Source: Glebionis coronaria (Eukaryota; Streptophyta; Magnoliopsida; Asterales; Asteraceae). Taken from it: DNA of 64,000 nucleotides. The DNA is taken from assembly GCA_025667525.1 (NCBI GenBank), contig CM046876.1, positions 25,879,224 to 25,943,223 of the forward strand. The letters are read 5' to 3'. A program made the position numbers and the translations under genes. Below the pieces are notes generated by a model that did not search any database, was not told where the DNA came from, and was given only the letters and a program-made list of their open reading frames with translations. The first letter of the stretch is position 1. The number at the start of each line of letters is the position of its first letter. Shown in pieces: positions 34,386 to 44,700 of this stretch.

Positions 34386-35266
34386 ACCCTTTCATTCATG
34401 CGAGTGCTCTTAAGCTGAGGCCGGCTAACACTATCAGTGGGGATTACTCCTGTAGTAAAAGACACACGTCTATTAGTGTTTCTAGAAGTCTGAGGTGATT
34501 GACTTTGTTTGTTATGTGTAGGTGTAGTGGTAAATCTATACATCCCTGGTTTAACCACATTTGTGTTCTTAATGCTTTGTGATTGAATATGTGTTTTGAG
34601 AGTATTCTGTGGTAACCTATCCTTCCCATCCGTGTTGGGGGAAAACGCAGGTTTTGCAAATGCAAAATTAGAGAAAACAGATGGTTTTCCCAAGACATAG
34701 GGTCTAGTCACTTTGTGCGCGTTGGGTTGTCTTACAACAGGTTTCTTAACACTAGGTTCCACAATTTTCCCACCCATCTTAGCAACGAGTTTCTTCAACT
34801 CTGCTATCTTTATTTCCCTGTCTTGTAACTGAGCTTTCAACCCTTTAATTTCCAAACTCTTTTCATTCATTTCTCGAAACATTTGGGAAAGTTTTTCTTG
34901 CAATTTATTGTCAGTTGGACCTTTTCTGATGTCTTTTTGCAAAGCAAGTTCAAGAGAATGACAATGTTTTTGAAGGAAATCAGTTTTGTGTTGAAGTAAC
35001 TCAAAAGCTTTTTTATCAAAATTTTCTTTACGTTTCGAAAGCTCAACTTCAAGACGCTCACACTCTTTGATCTTATCAAGATATTTACATGCAACAACAG
35101 AATATTCATCGATATCAGTACAAGATTGAAGAGTAACATACAAAATATCTTTGGAGAGACATTCTTCTAAGAGTAAATCATATTCATCTGAAAAAACGGA
35201 CTTGTCCATTGGAAGATCGTACATTTCTTTCTCAATAGACTCAACATAGTTTAAATCATCAAACAT
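34301..35266 (-). pseudogene. Coiled-coil C-terminal Gag extension
   Basis: 321 codons, intact within the frame. Residues about 60-165 are charged and heptad-like (KIKECERLEVELSKRKENF, then EKSLEIKGLKAQLQDREIKI, then AELKKLVAKMGG), suggesting a coiled coil. Ser/Thr/Asn/Gln-rich low-complexity sequence follows to the end. The frame is preceded by a stop at 35378-35380 but reads on in the same phase from the upstream piece. It lies between the CCHC part of Gag and protease. It probably helps particle assembly, which is inference from the coiled coil only. Confidence 0.75.
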
Positions 35267-35352
35267 TTCAGACCGAATTAATCTTTCAAATTTAAGAACA
35301 TTTTATTTTAATGTGGTCGTGTTCGGTATTAAGATTTGTTTGATAAGCACAG

Positions 35353-35901
35353 TTATATCTTGAGGAATTGGTTTTTTCTATTCGTCATTTTCTCGTTGTT
35401 TCCATTCATTGTCAACAATGGATTTAATATTATCAATGTAATGTTGTAGAAACCCAAATGTCTGCCTACTCTTGCTTTTAGAAGCATCAAGAGGCAAGTA
35501 GTTGATGAACTTAGAAACGTTTGTTTTCTTAGTAGCAAAGCTTTCTTCCATTGAATTCTTCTTTGTTTGCATTCTAAAAACAATTCCTTACGAGACTTCT
35601 GTTTTTGTGTAGTAAAAAGACCATATAGACTATTCTCATAAGCATAATTGTATGGTTTCACAAACTCTTTATTGACCGGTGATCTACTCTCCACTTCCCA
35701 AAGGGATGTCTCATCATAACCAAGAGGATATTCAGGATCGGTCCATTCGGACTCATCCATATAAAGGCGCGGGCTCGCAGCTTGAGCTTGGGCAAGGTAC
35801 TCAGGACTTGCAAAGCTAGTTTGACCCTTAAACATAGACGGAGGTGCTATCATTCTAACGGTTTGAATAGAGTCATGCGTTTTATAAACAACTTTCTTCA
35901 A
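35353..35901 (-). pseudogene. Gag middle region
   Basis: Continues in phase after the TAA at 35923-35925. Contains MIAPPSMFKGQTSFASPEYL and SLYGLFTTQKQK. Near 35575 it shifts frame: the alternative frame (35572-35378) gives FINYLPLDASKSKSRQTFGF and IDNIKSIVDNEWKQRE, matching the expected family sequence better. It links the first and second coiled-coil regions of Gag. Confidence 0.7.
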
Positions 35902-35922
35902 AAATTCGACTTGTGCCTCTAG

Positions 35923-37140
35923 TTACGTTACTTTTTCAGTATCTTTTTCATGTCGCCTTTTGAAATCTTGTTTTAACGTTTCAACCTCTTGTTTCTTAAC
36001 CTCAAGAATTTTAGAAGAGTCGGTGTTATTCATTGAAAACCGTTGTTCAAGTTCGTTAACTTTGGTGGTAGCAAGGTACGTTTTTTGACGTTCATCCATT
36101 ATTAAAACATTAAATTGACGTTTCTCTTTGGTTAATAACTCAAGAGTTTCGTTGTATTTCTTTTCAAGATCGTCCTTTTGACTTTTTAACGCGCTACCCT
36201 TGTAACCCTCAAGCTCTTTAGTCTTTTGAAGAAGCTCAGCACTATAACTTTCAAGGATCTCATTAGATTTAATTATAGCGTCTTTGCATTCTTCAATGTT
36301 TTGAGTGAGCGCTGCATTTGCCTTCTTTAATTGCTTTTGACTCTTTCTAGTTTCATTGACATCTTTTTTCAAACTAGCAATTAAATTAGAAAGCGCGGCA
36401 CGCTCCTCATCATCATACTCATTTACATGTTGATCATCCTCAAACTCATTATTGCACATGTCTGATGAATCAGGTGTGGTATTACTATCAACCGTTTCCA
36501 TCATACATGTGTCATTAATGGCATTGGGTAGCTCACTATGCTCATGAATATCACCAAACACATTATATTCGTCAGTGGTGTGTACCTTATCGAGTGGCTC
36601 AGTGTCAAAGATAGGGCCATTGTCATCTTCAGTGACGTTAAGAACTTCGTCAACATTTGCCATGTACGAGTAATGTGCTTCTAATTCTTGGTCGGAGGCT
36701 TCATCATCTGTATCATCAAGCATTGCTCCTTCCTCAGCCGACAATTTGACCCCTGCTTCCATCTTCTTGCATAACAACATCTTCTCTTTATGATAGCTAG
36801 AGTCCCTAACCCGTTTCGGCTTTCGGCATTCCTTTGCCATATGCCCATAACCTTGGAAATTATAACACTGAATCCCACTTTGTTGAACCACTTGCGTTCC
36901 AACAGTTTCCCTGTTCCTAGTAGCAGCGGCAATCCTCTGAGTATCATACTTGGCAGTTTGTCGATCATACCTTGCAGAACCCTCAACATGTATTGGATTA
37001 CGTCGATTATACCTAGAAGTACTTTCAGCACGTCGACGTGTGTCATTCCTTGGAGGATTCTCAACATATTGGTTCTTTGTGTTGGATGATGTTCGAAGAT
37101 TGTTGTTGGTGGGTTTGAAGATTTTCTGGTAGGTCTTCAT
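35923..37140 (-). pseudogene. Gag with CCHC knuckle and first coiled coil
   Basis: 405 codons. The basic N-terminal part is Arg/Asn/Tyr-rich, followed by a CCHC-type knuckle at about 36830-36871 in which the second Cys is Phe (CYNFQGYGHMAKEC), so zinc binding is probably impaired. An acidic stretch (about residues 150-270) comes next, then a long heptad-rich segment from about residue 270 (ALSNLIASLKKDVNETRKSQ onward). The upstream gag reads in through a different piece. It stops at TAA 35923-35925 with the family sequence continuing beyond. Confidence 0.82.
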
Positions 37141-37392
37141 AATGAAAGCAATTTGTTGTTTCGTTTCCCGATTCTTCTGAGCTTGATCTTCATCACTATC
37201 CTCTTCAGATGATGACTCAGATGGTGGTGATGGTGCTCTTGGTTCTTTGCCGTGTGATCTTGTGGATGATGAAGACTTGGATGATGTGGAATATTGTGGT
37301 GAGGATGATTGAATGGATTATGACTTTGGAGTACGAGATCGATGATCTTGAGTGGTAGACACTAGAGCAATTGGATTAGCCGTCTTTGCAAC

Positions 37393-38124
37393 TCATTCAG
37401 CTCGAATTTCATTTGCCTCATGCTGAAATTGTTTCAAGATATCAAAGAGAGTGTGATGGTTTACCTTGTCTAACTGCTTCTGTTGTTTCACCAAAGTAAC
37501 AAAACGTGTCCATTCTGGTTGAAGTTGCTGAAGAAATTGCACATTGACTTGCATGGTGGACACCTCCAAGTTGTTTCTTGTCATATCGTTCATCATCTTG
37601 TAGAATCGTGAATAATAAGACTCAATTGATTCTCCATCCAATGCAGTAAACTTACCAAAATTACGAAACAAGTTTGTTTTAACATATTGCTTGTTGAGTG
37701 ATTCTCCTTGTTGCAAGCGTTCAATAGCCGTCCACATTTCTTGTGCCATAGGACATGCATCAACCGTGGAATAAATATCATCTCCAATTCCACTTAGAAT
37801 CATATAGATCTCCTCTTTTTCTGCATCATACCAAGCACGCTTCTCTGGTGTAAGATCAGATAACGTTTCTTTTCTTGTGGTTGCGGGTATTTCTGGAATA
37901 GTGTCTGTGGCTGGTGTATGAGGAACAGTGATATCGGAGAAAACATATGGTCCATTGTTAATACATTGCCTCAATGCATCACCATTAGGTCTTCTGTCAA
38001 TATAGCAAAGAAAACGTTATTGCCATTGAGCATATCGACCGGCCACAAGCATTGGTGGTCTCTCTTTGTTACCCGCCACCATGATGTTGTTGTTCGTCAC
38101 ACGATATTCTACAGTAGAATCCAT
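37393..38124 (-). pseudogene. Copia Gag N-terminal domain
   Basis: Start chosen at ATG 38124 because translation in that phase gives MDSTVEYRVTNNNIMVAG, typical of this Gag. A TAA at 38017-38019 breaks it. The frame resumes at 37974 and runs to 37393: PEKRAWYDAEKEEIYMILSG, ACPMAQEMWTAIERLQQGES, LFRNFGKFTALDGESIESYY, MNDMTRNNLEVSTMQVNVQF and PEWTRFVTLVKQQ are the copia Gag (UBN2-type) motifs. The next ~250 bp (Ser/Glu-rich) link to the CCHC part. Confidence 0.88.
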
Positions 38125-38400
38125 CTCAATATTCTCTTAAATGATGAATTAAATGTGGATCGTAAGTAGTTGTGTTGTGATTGTGTTGTTGAAATTCTGA
38201 AAATTACGATTTTTTTTCTCAGTCCGACAATAAATTCCTCAGTCCAACAAAACGGTAGACCTAAAAAATTTGTAATCACCAAATTTTGAAATCGAGCTAG
38301 AAATAGTCTAAAACTAGTATGGAAAAAAATTGAATCTACTTGACGGGAAAATTTTAACAGAATTTAGATGTCCATCGCAATGTCACCCATCGCACTCATT

Positions 38401-38680
38401 GATCGCACTCTTAGATCGTAGTCTTTGATCGTACTCTTAGATCGCAACCCTGGTCCTACTCTATGATCGTATCCTATGATCGTACTCACTGGTGATCGTA
38501 GTCTATGATCGCACTATGTGATCGTATCCTGTGATCGCACTCACTTTATCCTGTGATCGCACTCACTGGTGATCGTAGTCTATGATCGCACTTGGTGATC
38601 GTATCCTATGATCGTAATCACTTGATCGCACTCGTTGATCGTGACCTTGATCGTGGTAATGGATCGTAGTCATTAGATCG
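38401..38680. repeat. GATCG array in copia 5' leader
   Basis: Twenty GATCG words occur in 280 bp, almost all as GATCGCAC, GATCGTAC, GATCGTAT or GATCGTAG with 6-14 bp spacers. They lie between the primer site and the gag start. It is too irregular to be a CRISPR array or classical microsatellite. Confidence 0.92.
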
Positions 38681-38968
38681 CACGTAGAAACCCCTAGGGT
38701 TTATGCAATTGCAACAATCAGATGGTAACAAGAAAATAGTTCGAGACTTGTAAGCAACAAGAAAAAGAGATTTTTACCTTGGAATTCGTGTTTCAATCCA
38801 AACCAAAGTACCAAAATCTTACCACAAGTATGTAGATAATCTAAAGTATGATTTAGAACACGAAACACAATGAAAACAAGAATATACTTGAATTCGGGAT
38901 GATGTTAGGTGTAAATCACACGAACCCAATATAATAGCAACAACGAATCACAAAAACTACCCCATGGC

Positions 38969-38981
38969 GATTGATACCAAT
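38969..38981 (-). other. Primer binding site of copia element
   Basis: On the minus strand TTGGTATCAATC follows the LTR end; it matches the initiator-Met tRNA primer TGGTATCAGAGC over its first eight bases. Confidence 0.8.
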
Positions 38982-39372
38982 TGTTGTCCCATATATTACG
39001 TGATGATTAAACAAGAAAGAAACGTAGAAAATAGATGAATTTTAGAGAGAGAAACTAGAGAGAGAAAAGAGAGAGAAGTGTGCGAAAACTTGGTGAATAT
39101 TAGAATAGGAGAATTAGAGAAAATGAGACAACCAACCTCTCTTTACATGCAAGGAGAGGTTTATATAGCCTTGCCTACATGTGGTATAATGGGCTATATG
39201 ATAACGGGTCGGGCTTTCCTTTTGGGCTTTGGTTACTTATGAATGAACCTTAGCTTAAAGTTAAGCCCGTAATACACGACTAACCTACTACCTATTACAA
39301 CGTTCTAATATACGATACATAATAAACATATGACCGGGCATTCTTGTTTGACTCAATATTTTGAGGCTAACA
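38982..39372 (-). repeat. 5' LTR of copia element
   Basis: Promoter-bearing LTR of the minus-strand element, with TG...CA ends. It differs from the left LTR by point changes and an extra GA-rich insertion near 39061. Confidence 0.93.
39170..39177 (-). promoter_or_regulatory. TATA box of copia 5' LTR
   Basis: TATATAAA on the minus strand inside the LTR, just after a 10-bp GCAAGG...CCTCTC region that is conserved in the other LTR. Confidence 0.6.
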
Positions 39373-39540
39373 AAAGACAAACAGAGAGCATAATCTGAAA
39401 GAAAACATGTTGAACAATATAAATTTTATATCAATATTACAAATCAATATGTATTATAAATTCAACGTTGTAATTGTATAAACATCAAAGAAATAAGAGC
39501 AGCTTCATGCATAAATTAAGAGATGATAGAATAAATACCT

Positions 39541-39785
39541 TAGGTAGTTCTCCTTGTATAATTTGACAAATCCAAAAAATATTGAGATGCAAGCTACTCT
39601 ATGTCATCCCATGAGAGATAATTCTGGCCCTTAATAGAAGCTTCTTCAAGAGCCAACTTTTGCTCATAAATAAACCCCGCGTTAACAAAATACCTCTTCT
39701 TCAGCTCTGCCAAAGATGCTAACTCTATCTAAAATTCAATCAACTGTTCCAGTGCCGTATCAACTGAACCCCCAAATGAATCCAT
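39541..39785 (-). pseudogene. Unidentified exon-like fragment
   Basis: From ATG 39785 the frame gives MDSFGGSVDTALEQLIEF, TAG (39729-39731), IELASLAELKKRYFVNAGF, YEQKLALEEASIKGQNYLSW and DDIE, then a second TAG, then LASQYFLDL. It runs to a plausible GTATTT splice donor at 39540. It reads like a real helical protein exon with two nonsense changes. I cannot name the gene. It may have been captured by a mobile element. Confidence 0.45.
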
Positions 39786-40687
39786 GATTTCTGAAATTAC
39801 ATGAGTTGAAATGATAATGAGATTGCTTACTTAGTTCAGCTTATGCTTCCGCTCATAAGCAGCAAGCAAAGGCCATTAGGAAAGCTGAAAATATGTTTCA
39901 AGGTTTTTTAGATTAGATGTGATGGTAAAGAAAATTATACTTTCATCTCGTATAAGCACTTCGAAATACAGTTATAAGCCTATGCATATTGTCTTATGTA
40001 AGCAGTCTAAAGTGCTTATTTAGAACAGTTTCCTAAGTGTCATGCTAAGAAAATACCTATAGACTTGCTTAGGTACATTAAGTGTAGCAGTTGAGGCGAG
40101 TCGTTGCTATAAGTGGCACAATGGAAATCTAAAAGTCCGAGCGAGTTGGGAAGCTAGTCACCTATGCTGATTAGGTGCAACTTTTGTTGAGTTTTTAAAC
40201 TATCTTATAAATAATTAGTAATGACTACAAAATTTATATTGTTTCATTGAGAATCTAAATAAAAGATGGCTACTGAAATTTTATGAATTAAGAATACGCA
40301 TTAAGAAATTTTCGACAACTTTACAGAGATAGATAGAACCCCATTCGACCCAAATGTAACTAACACAAGCTGACTAACTTATTTGAGATATGAACATAAA
40401 TAACACTCACGCAATTACTACACAGCTTCTATCTTGTTTTGCTTACATTTACTTGTGCGAGTCTGTACAAAGGTTTTAGTGAACGTTACTTGATTAATGC
40501 AATACTAGAGTCTCTTTAATGAGAATGTGATCTATTCTTTGTACGCAGCATATTGGCATAATTTTACAATTCCAAATAAATACAATTACAAAACTACAAC
40601 ACTTATAAATATAAACTAAAAACGAAACGGTATCATACCCGATGGGTGCACTTAACTGTGCCTTGCTTACGGATTACAACAGATTCT
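39786..40687. other. No recognised feature
   Basis: A/T-rich sequence with no convincing frame; probably intronic or intergenic sequence between the two exon-like fragments. Confidence 0.4.
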
Positions 40688-40794
40688 TTAAATATCAGCG
40701 TCCGCCAAATCATAATCCTTGCCTTTATACGTTGTTTTCGTTTTCACAACATTGCCAAAGCTAGCAAGAATGAGAACTAACATCTGATAAATTC
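40688..40794 (-). pseudogene. Unidentified terminal-exon-like fragment
   Basis: Preceded on the minus strand by a TTTACAG acceptor at 40795. Reads IYQMLVLILASFGNVVKTKT, TYKGKDYDLADADI and TAA at 40688-40690, with no internal stop. It looks like the last exon of a gene. No family was recognised, and 35 codons are too few to be sure. Confidence 0.33.
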
Positions 40795-42103
40795 CTGTAA
40801 AGAGCAAATACCATAAAGAGTTACACGAAAACCATAAGTTACAAAATGACTACATCACATAGCATTAAAATAATATCAAATGATAATAGGTCAGGGGACA
40901 ATAGATACAGTTAAGAATGACCTATTTTTGTGAGACAATTGGCTCGCAGTTCTGAATTTAATCTGCATGATCTGTAAGTTCTCGTAAATGATATGATCTA
41001 TGTATCTAAAAACCTAAACATTAGCAGAATACCACAATACATTTGACCCTCATGCCTTTCTAGCAATTTTTACCCCTCTAGCAATTATACTACATACTAC
41101 TTATTTGTGACTCTCCATGCTTTCTGATTCCAGAAATTAGATCTATGCAACACCCAGAATCTTCAGGGTTGCTTATTTTTGGCAACATGAAGTGTTATGT
41201 TATCCAAATTGCTTCTACACTTACCTTCGGTCAAAATAAGCAGTTTTCCTTGAAGTACATGATTGTTCCATAGTTCTTTTGAGTTTAAAGTATAAACTAA
41301 GGGGGTGTCTCACATTGCTAATTTGCTTATTTATAAGCAAAATCATTTTCAAATAAACAAACTTTACTTGTGAGTGAAATGCCATATTTTTATATATACT
41401 TAGTTTAAGATGTAAATGTAATACTGTTATAATGTATCAACTCAAATTCAGTAGAATATAAAAGCATGATTATTCAAACATATCTCATACGGAAAGGGGC
41501 CAAACGGGTCGTATCCGTCAACATGAGTTGTGTAATTAGTACCCAACGACAGTTAGGTCGCCATACCTTGATTGTGAACACTTCAAGATATGATTATTGT
41601 GTTTCCACAATAAAGCATCATGGGATTTTGTTAGTACATATCACAATTTCAGGTCGAGTGTCTTAGTTTTGAACACACACACCTCACATTTGCTATATAA
41701 ACACGAGAATGTGGACATGATCTAGGAACGCGAGCCACCTGGTAAAAATTGAAACAAAGATACATACTGGATCACACCCTTATATGTTCGCATACAATTA
41801 CTGCATCAGTAGCAGGGGTGACAAGTTTCATGTAGTATGTGTGTTGTGTGTATGTATTTTCGAAAGGAAATAATTTTAGGCTGATTGGTATTCTCCAAAT
41901 AGAATGATGTTTGGATTGCCTATTGAAACTTCACTCTTTTTGTCAAGGACTTGTTTGAGATTGCTTATATAAAGAGCCTTTTTATAAGCAATTTCTTACG
42001 TAATGGTGGTCATCAAAGAACTAATCAATACAATATAAGTTAACTTATTCAATATAAGAATGAATTCAAGAAATTCCTTCTCAAGTTCATTGGAATACAA
42101 ATT
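40795..42103. other. No gene; possible MITE scraps
   Basis: Words such as GGGGGTGTCTCACATTGC (near 41300) with GCTTATTTATAAGC, and GTTTGAGATTGCTTATATAAAG near 41951, resemble hAT-type MITE ends, but I could not pair them into one element. Confidence 0.3.
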
Positions 42104-42500
42104 TTAAGAAGTCAACTCTGGCATACTTGAAATTGAAAAGTCAGCCCAATTTTGGTCAACTGAAAAATTCACTCCAAGATCCAAGTACTTTATCTTTTCA
42201 AAATTACTAATCTGATACGTAATATCACCAAAATGATTATTATTATAGTTAAGATCAAGATACCGGAATGATGTTAACCTTCCAAAATCTAATGCAATCA
42301 CAACTTCAAATGCATTTGTGCTCAAATCCATGTACTGGATTTTCGATAAGTTGCCAATAGTGTCAGGAAGCATTCAACCGACACTATTAATACTTAAATC
42401 AAAATGGGTCAAATTAGGAAATAGAGAAAATTTAAACTCAATGTACCAGATATTGATGCGTCTTGAAGATTTATCTTGGAAACTAAACCTCCTTCGTTAC
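42104..42500 (-). pseudogene. Leucine-rich-repeat receptor fragment
   Basis: On the minus strand the reading gives LFPNLTHFDLSINSVG, a TGA, then MLPDTIGNLSKIQYMDLSTN, FGRLTSFRYLDLNYNNNHFG, QISNFEKIKYLDLGVN and SSMPELTS. These are consecutive plant-type LRRs (LxxLxxLDLSxNxLxGxIP) as in the extracellular domain of LRR receptor kinases or proteins. The repeats show lost leucine/glycine positions and a stop. No signal peptide, transmembrane segment or kinase is present. It is a fragment and cannot be functional. Confidence 0.75.
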
Positions 42501-43400
42501 ATACCACATTAATCAAGAATTCAAGATAATGCCATTTCAAAACCAAAGCATTTGATTAATCGTAATTAAGGTTTACAATTCACTAATTAAAAATTAGTAA
42601 AAAACTCTAAAATTAACAACTCCTTTGATTTTGAAATCAAACTGGCACATCGAAAAAAACAAAAACCCTAATGTTTGTAAATGATTAATTGAACTTAGAT
42701 AAATAAAAAACTACAAAATTAACAATACATTTGAAATCAAACTGGTACATGCAACAAAAACCCTTAATTAGTGACGGGGGTTATCATATGTTCTGGTGGT
42801 TTAGATGAGCTCCTTTCTGTTGTTATCATCAGGCTGCTTTGTGTTGATTTTCCTTTTATGGGGATTTAAGATTCAAAGAGGCGATGTTAACCCTAAAGTT
42901 TAATAAATGATAGTTTTAACCCTAAAGATTAAAATTTTCGACCCGCTTTTCTTATATGTTTTTTTCTTCACGTTTTTTACACGTATATTTTTTGCCCTAG
43001 TTTTTATTTTCATTAAAAAAACGAAAATTGTACATTTGTTACTAGATTAAGGAACAATTATAATTTTTAGAGGAATAAATAAAGAGATTATTTCCTACTA
43101 AGGAAAGAATCTTTTGAAAAAGTCCATAATTTAAGTTTTGCTTTATAAAGAAAAAGATATAGTTTTTTTATGTGTTTTAGAAAACTGTTTGTTTATGTAA
43201 GGAACGAAAATGTAAAATTCACATTTATTCTTTATGCTTAAATGTTTTTTAAATATATTTTAAAATAATACAATTTATCAAAGTAATCCTTTAAAAGAAC
43301 TAATAGCAATGATCTTTTTCTCCTAAGCAGCAGATGGTAAAAGTTGTCTAATGACTGGTTCTATTTGAAATAGAACATACTGATCATAATGACTGTTGAA
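42501..43400. other. No recognised feature
   Basis: A/T-rich, with the words AACCCTAAAG repeated near 42890-42925. No frame is supported. Confidence 0.4.
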
Positions 43401-43405
43401 ACTAT
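43401..43405. repeat. Target duplication ACTAT, left
   Basis: Identical to 49621-49625, flanking the copia element exactly. Confidence 0.93.
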
Positions 43406-44097
43406 TGTAGGGAAATTATAACACTTTTATTTATAAATCAAATAAATTAAATTAATTAAATTAACATAAAACAAATAACAGAATATAAATAACAGAAAAA
43501 TAAATACAGACATAACTATAAAAGATAATTAAATAAAACACTAAAATAATAAAAAGACTTACTAAATCACCAGCAAGTCGAGGCACGCGTAAGACACGCT
43601 TAGAACTAAAGAACTGAGGCACGTGTTTGACACGCTTCCCTAAAAACAGATTCGTCGCCTGTTTCCCAGGGTACAACAGTCGAAACAGTAAGTTGTACTG
43701 TCGGACTTAACCAAACTGCCCGGAATTTCATCTTTACAGATGCGTACTCCATATGTTGGAAATCAATAATAATACTTATTGATTTGATGTGTGAAAAGCT
43801 ATGGAATTAGGCCTCTATTTATACACAATAGACTCCCTTCCAGTTTACTCATCCCACCGATGTGGGACAAAAAATAAACTATTTTTCCTCTTTAAGCATG
43901 GTACCAAATGCCTAACTTTGAGACACGATATCTCATTCACATCACCTTCATTTTGGACACATAAAGGCTCATTGCGAAGCTCTCTTCAAGGAGAACGCGA
44001 ACCTATAAAGTATCACTAATATATATGATACATACATATATACATAATTGTGTCCAAAGTTGGTCAAAAGTTATTTTGCCAACAATATTTTCCAACA
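43406..44097 (-). repeat. 3' LTR of young copia
   Basis: 692 bp, plus-strand TGTAGGGAAA to TTTTCCAACA. Near-identical to 48928-49620. Confidence 0.95.
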
Positions 44098-44700
44098 ATC
44101 CCACACATGAATAGAGATCGGTTGTAATACACAGAAGTTTCAATAAAATTCCAACAATTAAATCTTGCATAGGATAGGTAGGTGTGACCCTTTGAACCTT
44201 CCCTTGTGAGATGCACTTAGTCTCCTAGATCTAAGTAGACGCGATGTCTTTGAACTTAGCCTCTGTTTACGTAGACGACAATACACACTCACACGAGACT
44301 CTCCCTGACATTGTCAAGTCCTCATAGTCATGTTCGTTATGGTCATGAACATTAGCCTGGTTCTGCAAGAGCTCTTAGAAATTGCGCCCCACAATTTCTT
44401 TCGAAGCGACCCCTACTTCTCTCTCACATAGGTGATTTCATCTTGAATCATTAAAAACATATGTTTTATGATTTCATCTTGAATCATCATGCTTTATGAT
44501 TTCATCATGAATCAATTAAGCCATATGTTTAACCTCTTAATAAGTCACATTGTTCTAGGAATGAACTAGGAAAGTTACTGTATTAAGTAACTCCCCCACA
44601 TTAACGTGACTTCCCCCACATTTCTATGATTAGGTTGTCCTATTGAACCCAGATCTTGGGATCTCCAGTCAACTGGGTTAGGTTTTACTTCATAGAAACT
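44098..44700 (-). other. 3' untranslated region of young copia
   Basis: Non-coding tail between the RNase H end and the LTR. On the minus strand it has the words CCCAGTTGACTGGAGATCCC and CAAGATCTGGGTTC that I recall as common after copia pol, and a purine-rich GTGTGGGAT immediately before TGTTGGAAAA. Confidence 0.6.

Larger units (their letters stand above)
28800..39372 (-). mobile_element. Ty1/copia element with extended Gag, minus strand
   Basis: LTRs of 380 and 391 bp (28800-29179, 38982-39372) bound a 9.8-kb interior. Read leftwards come a primer site, a GATCG-rich leader, gag with CCHC, a long coiled-coil region, protease, integrase, reverse transcriptase and then a 1.6-kb non-coding tail. 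Protease-integrase-reverse transcriptase is the copia order. CAAGA (28795-28799) and AAAGA (39373-39377) are a near-match target duplication with one difference. RNase H is missing. Scattered stops and frameshifts show it is inactive, but it is better preserved than its neighbours. The polyprotein resembles a family I recall as frequent in Asteraceae genomes. Confidence 0.92.

Noticed and set aside
34071..37132. Plus-strand frames within the copia gag region
   Set aside because: Opposite-strand shadows of the minus-strand Gag and coiled-coil coding pieces.
38401..38680. GATCG array as a CRISPR array
   Set aside because: Repeats are only 5-8 bp with irregular 6-14 bp spacers in plant DNA inside a retrotransposon; no cas genes.
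43801..44019. Frame repeated at 49306-49542 as a small conserved gene
   Set aside because: Both copies lie within the two LTRs of the same element, so identity reflects LTR duplication.
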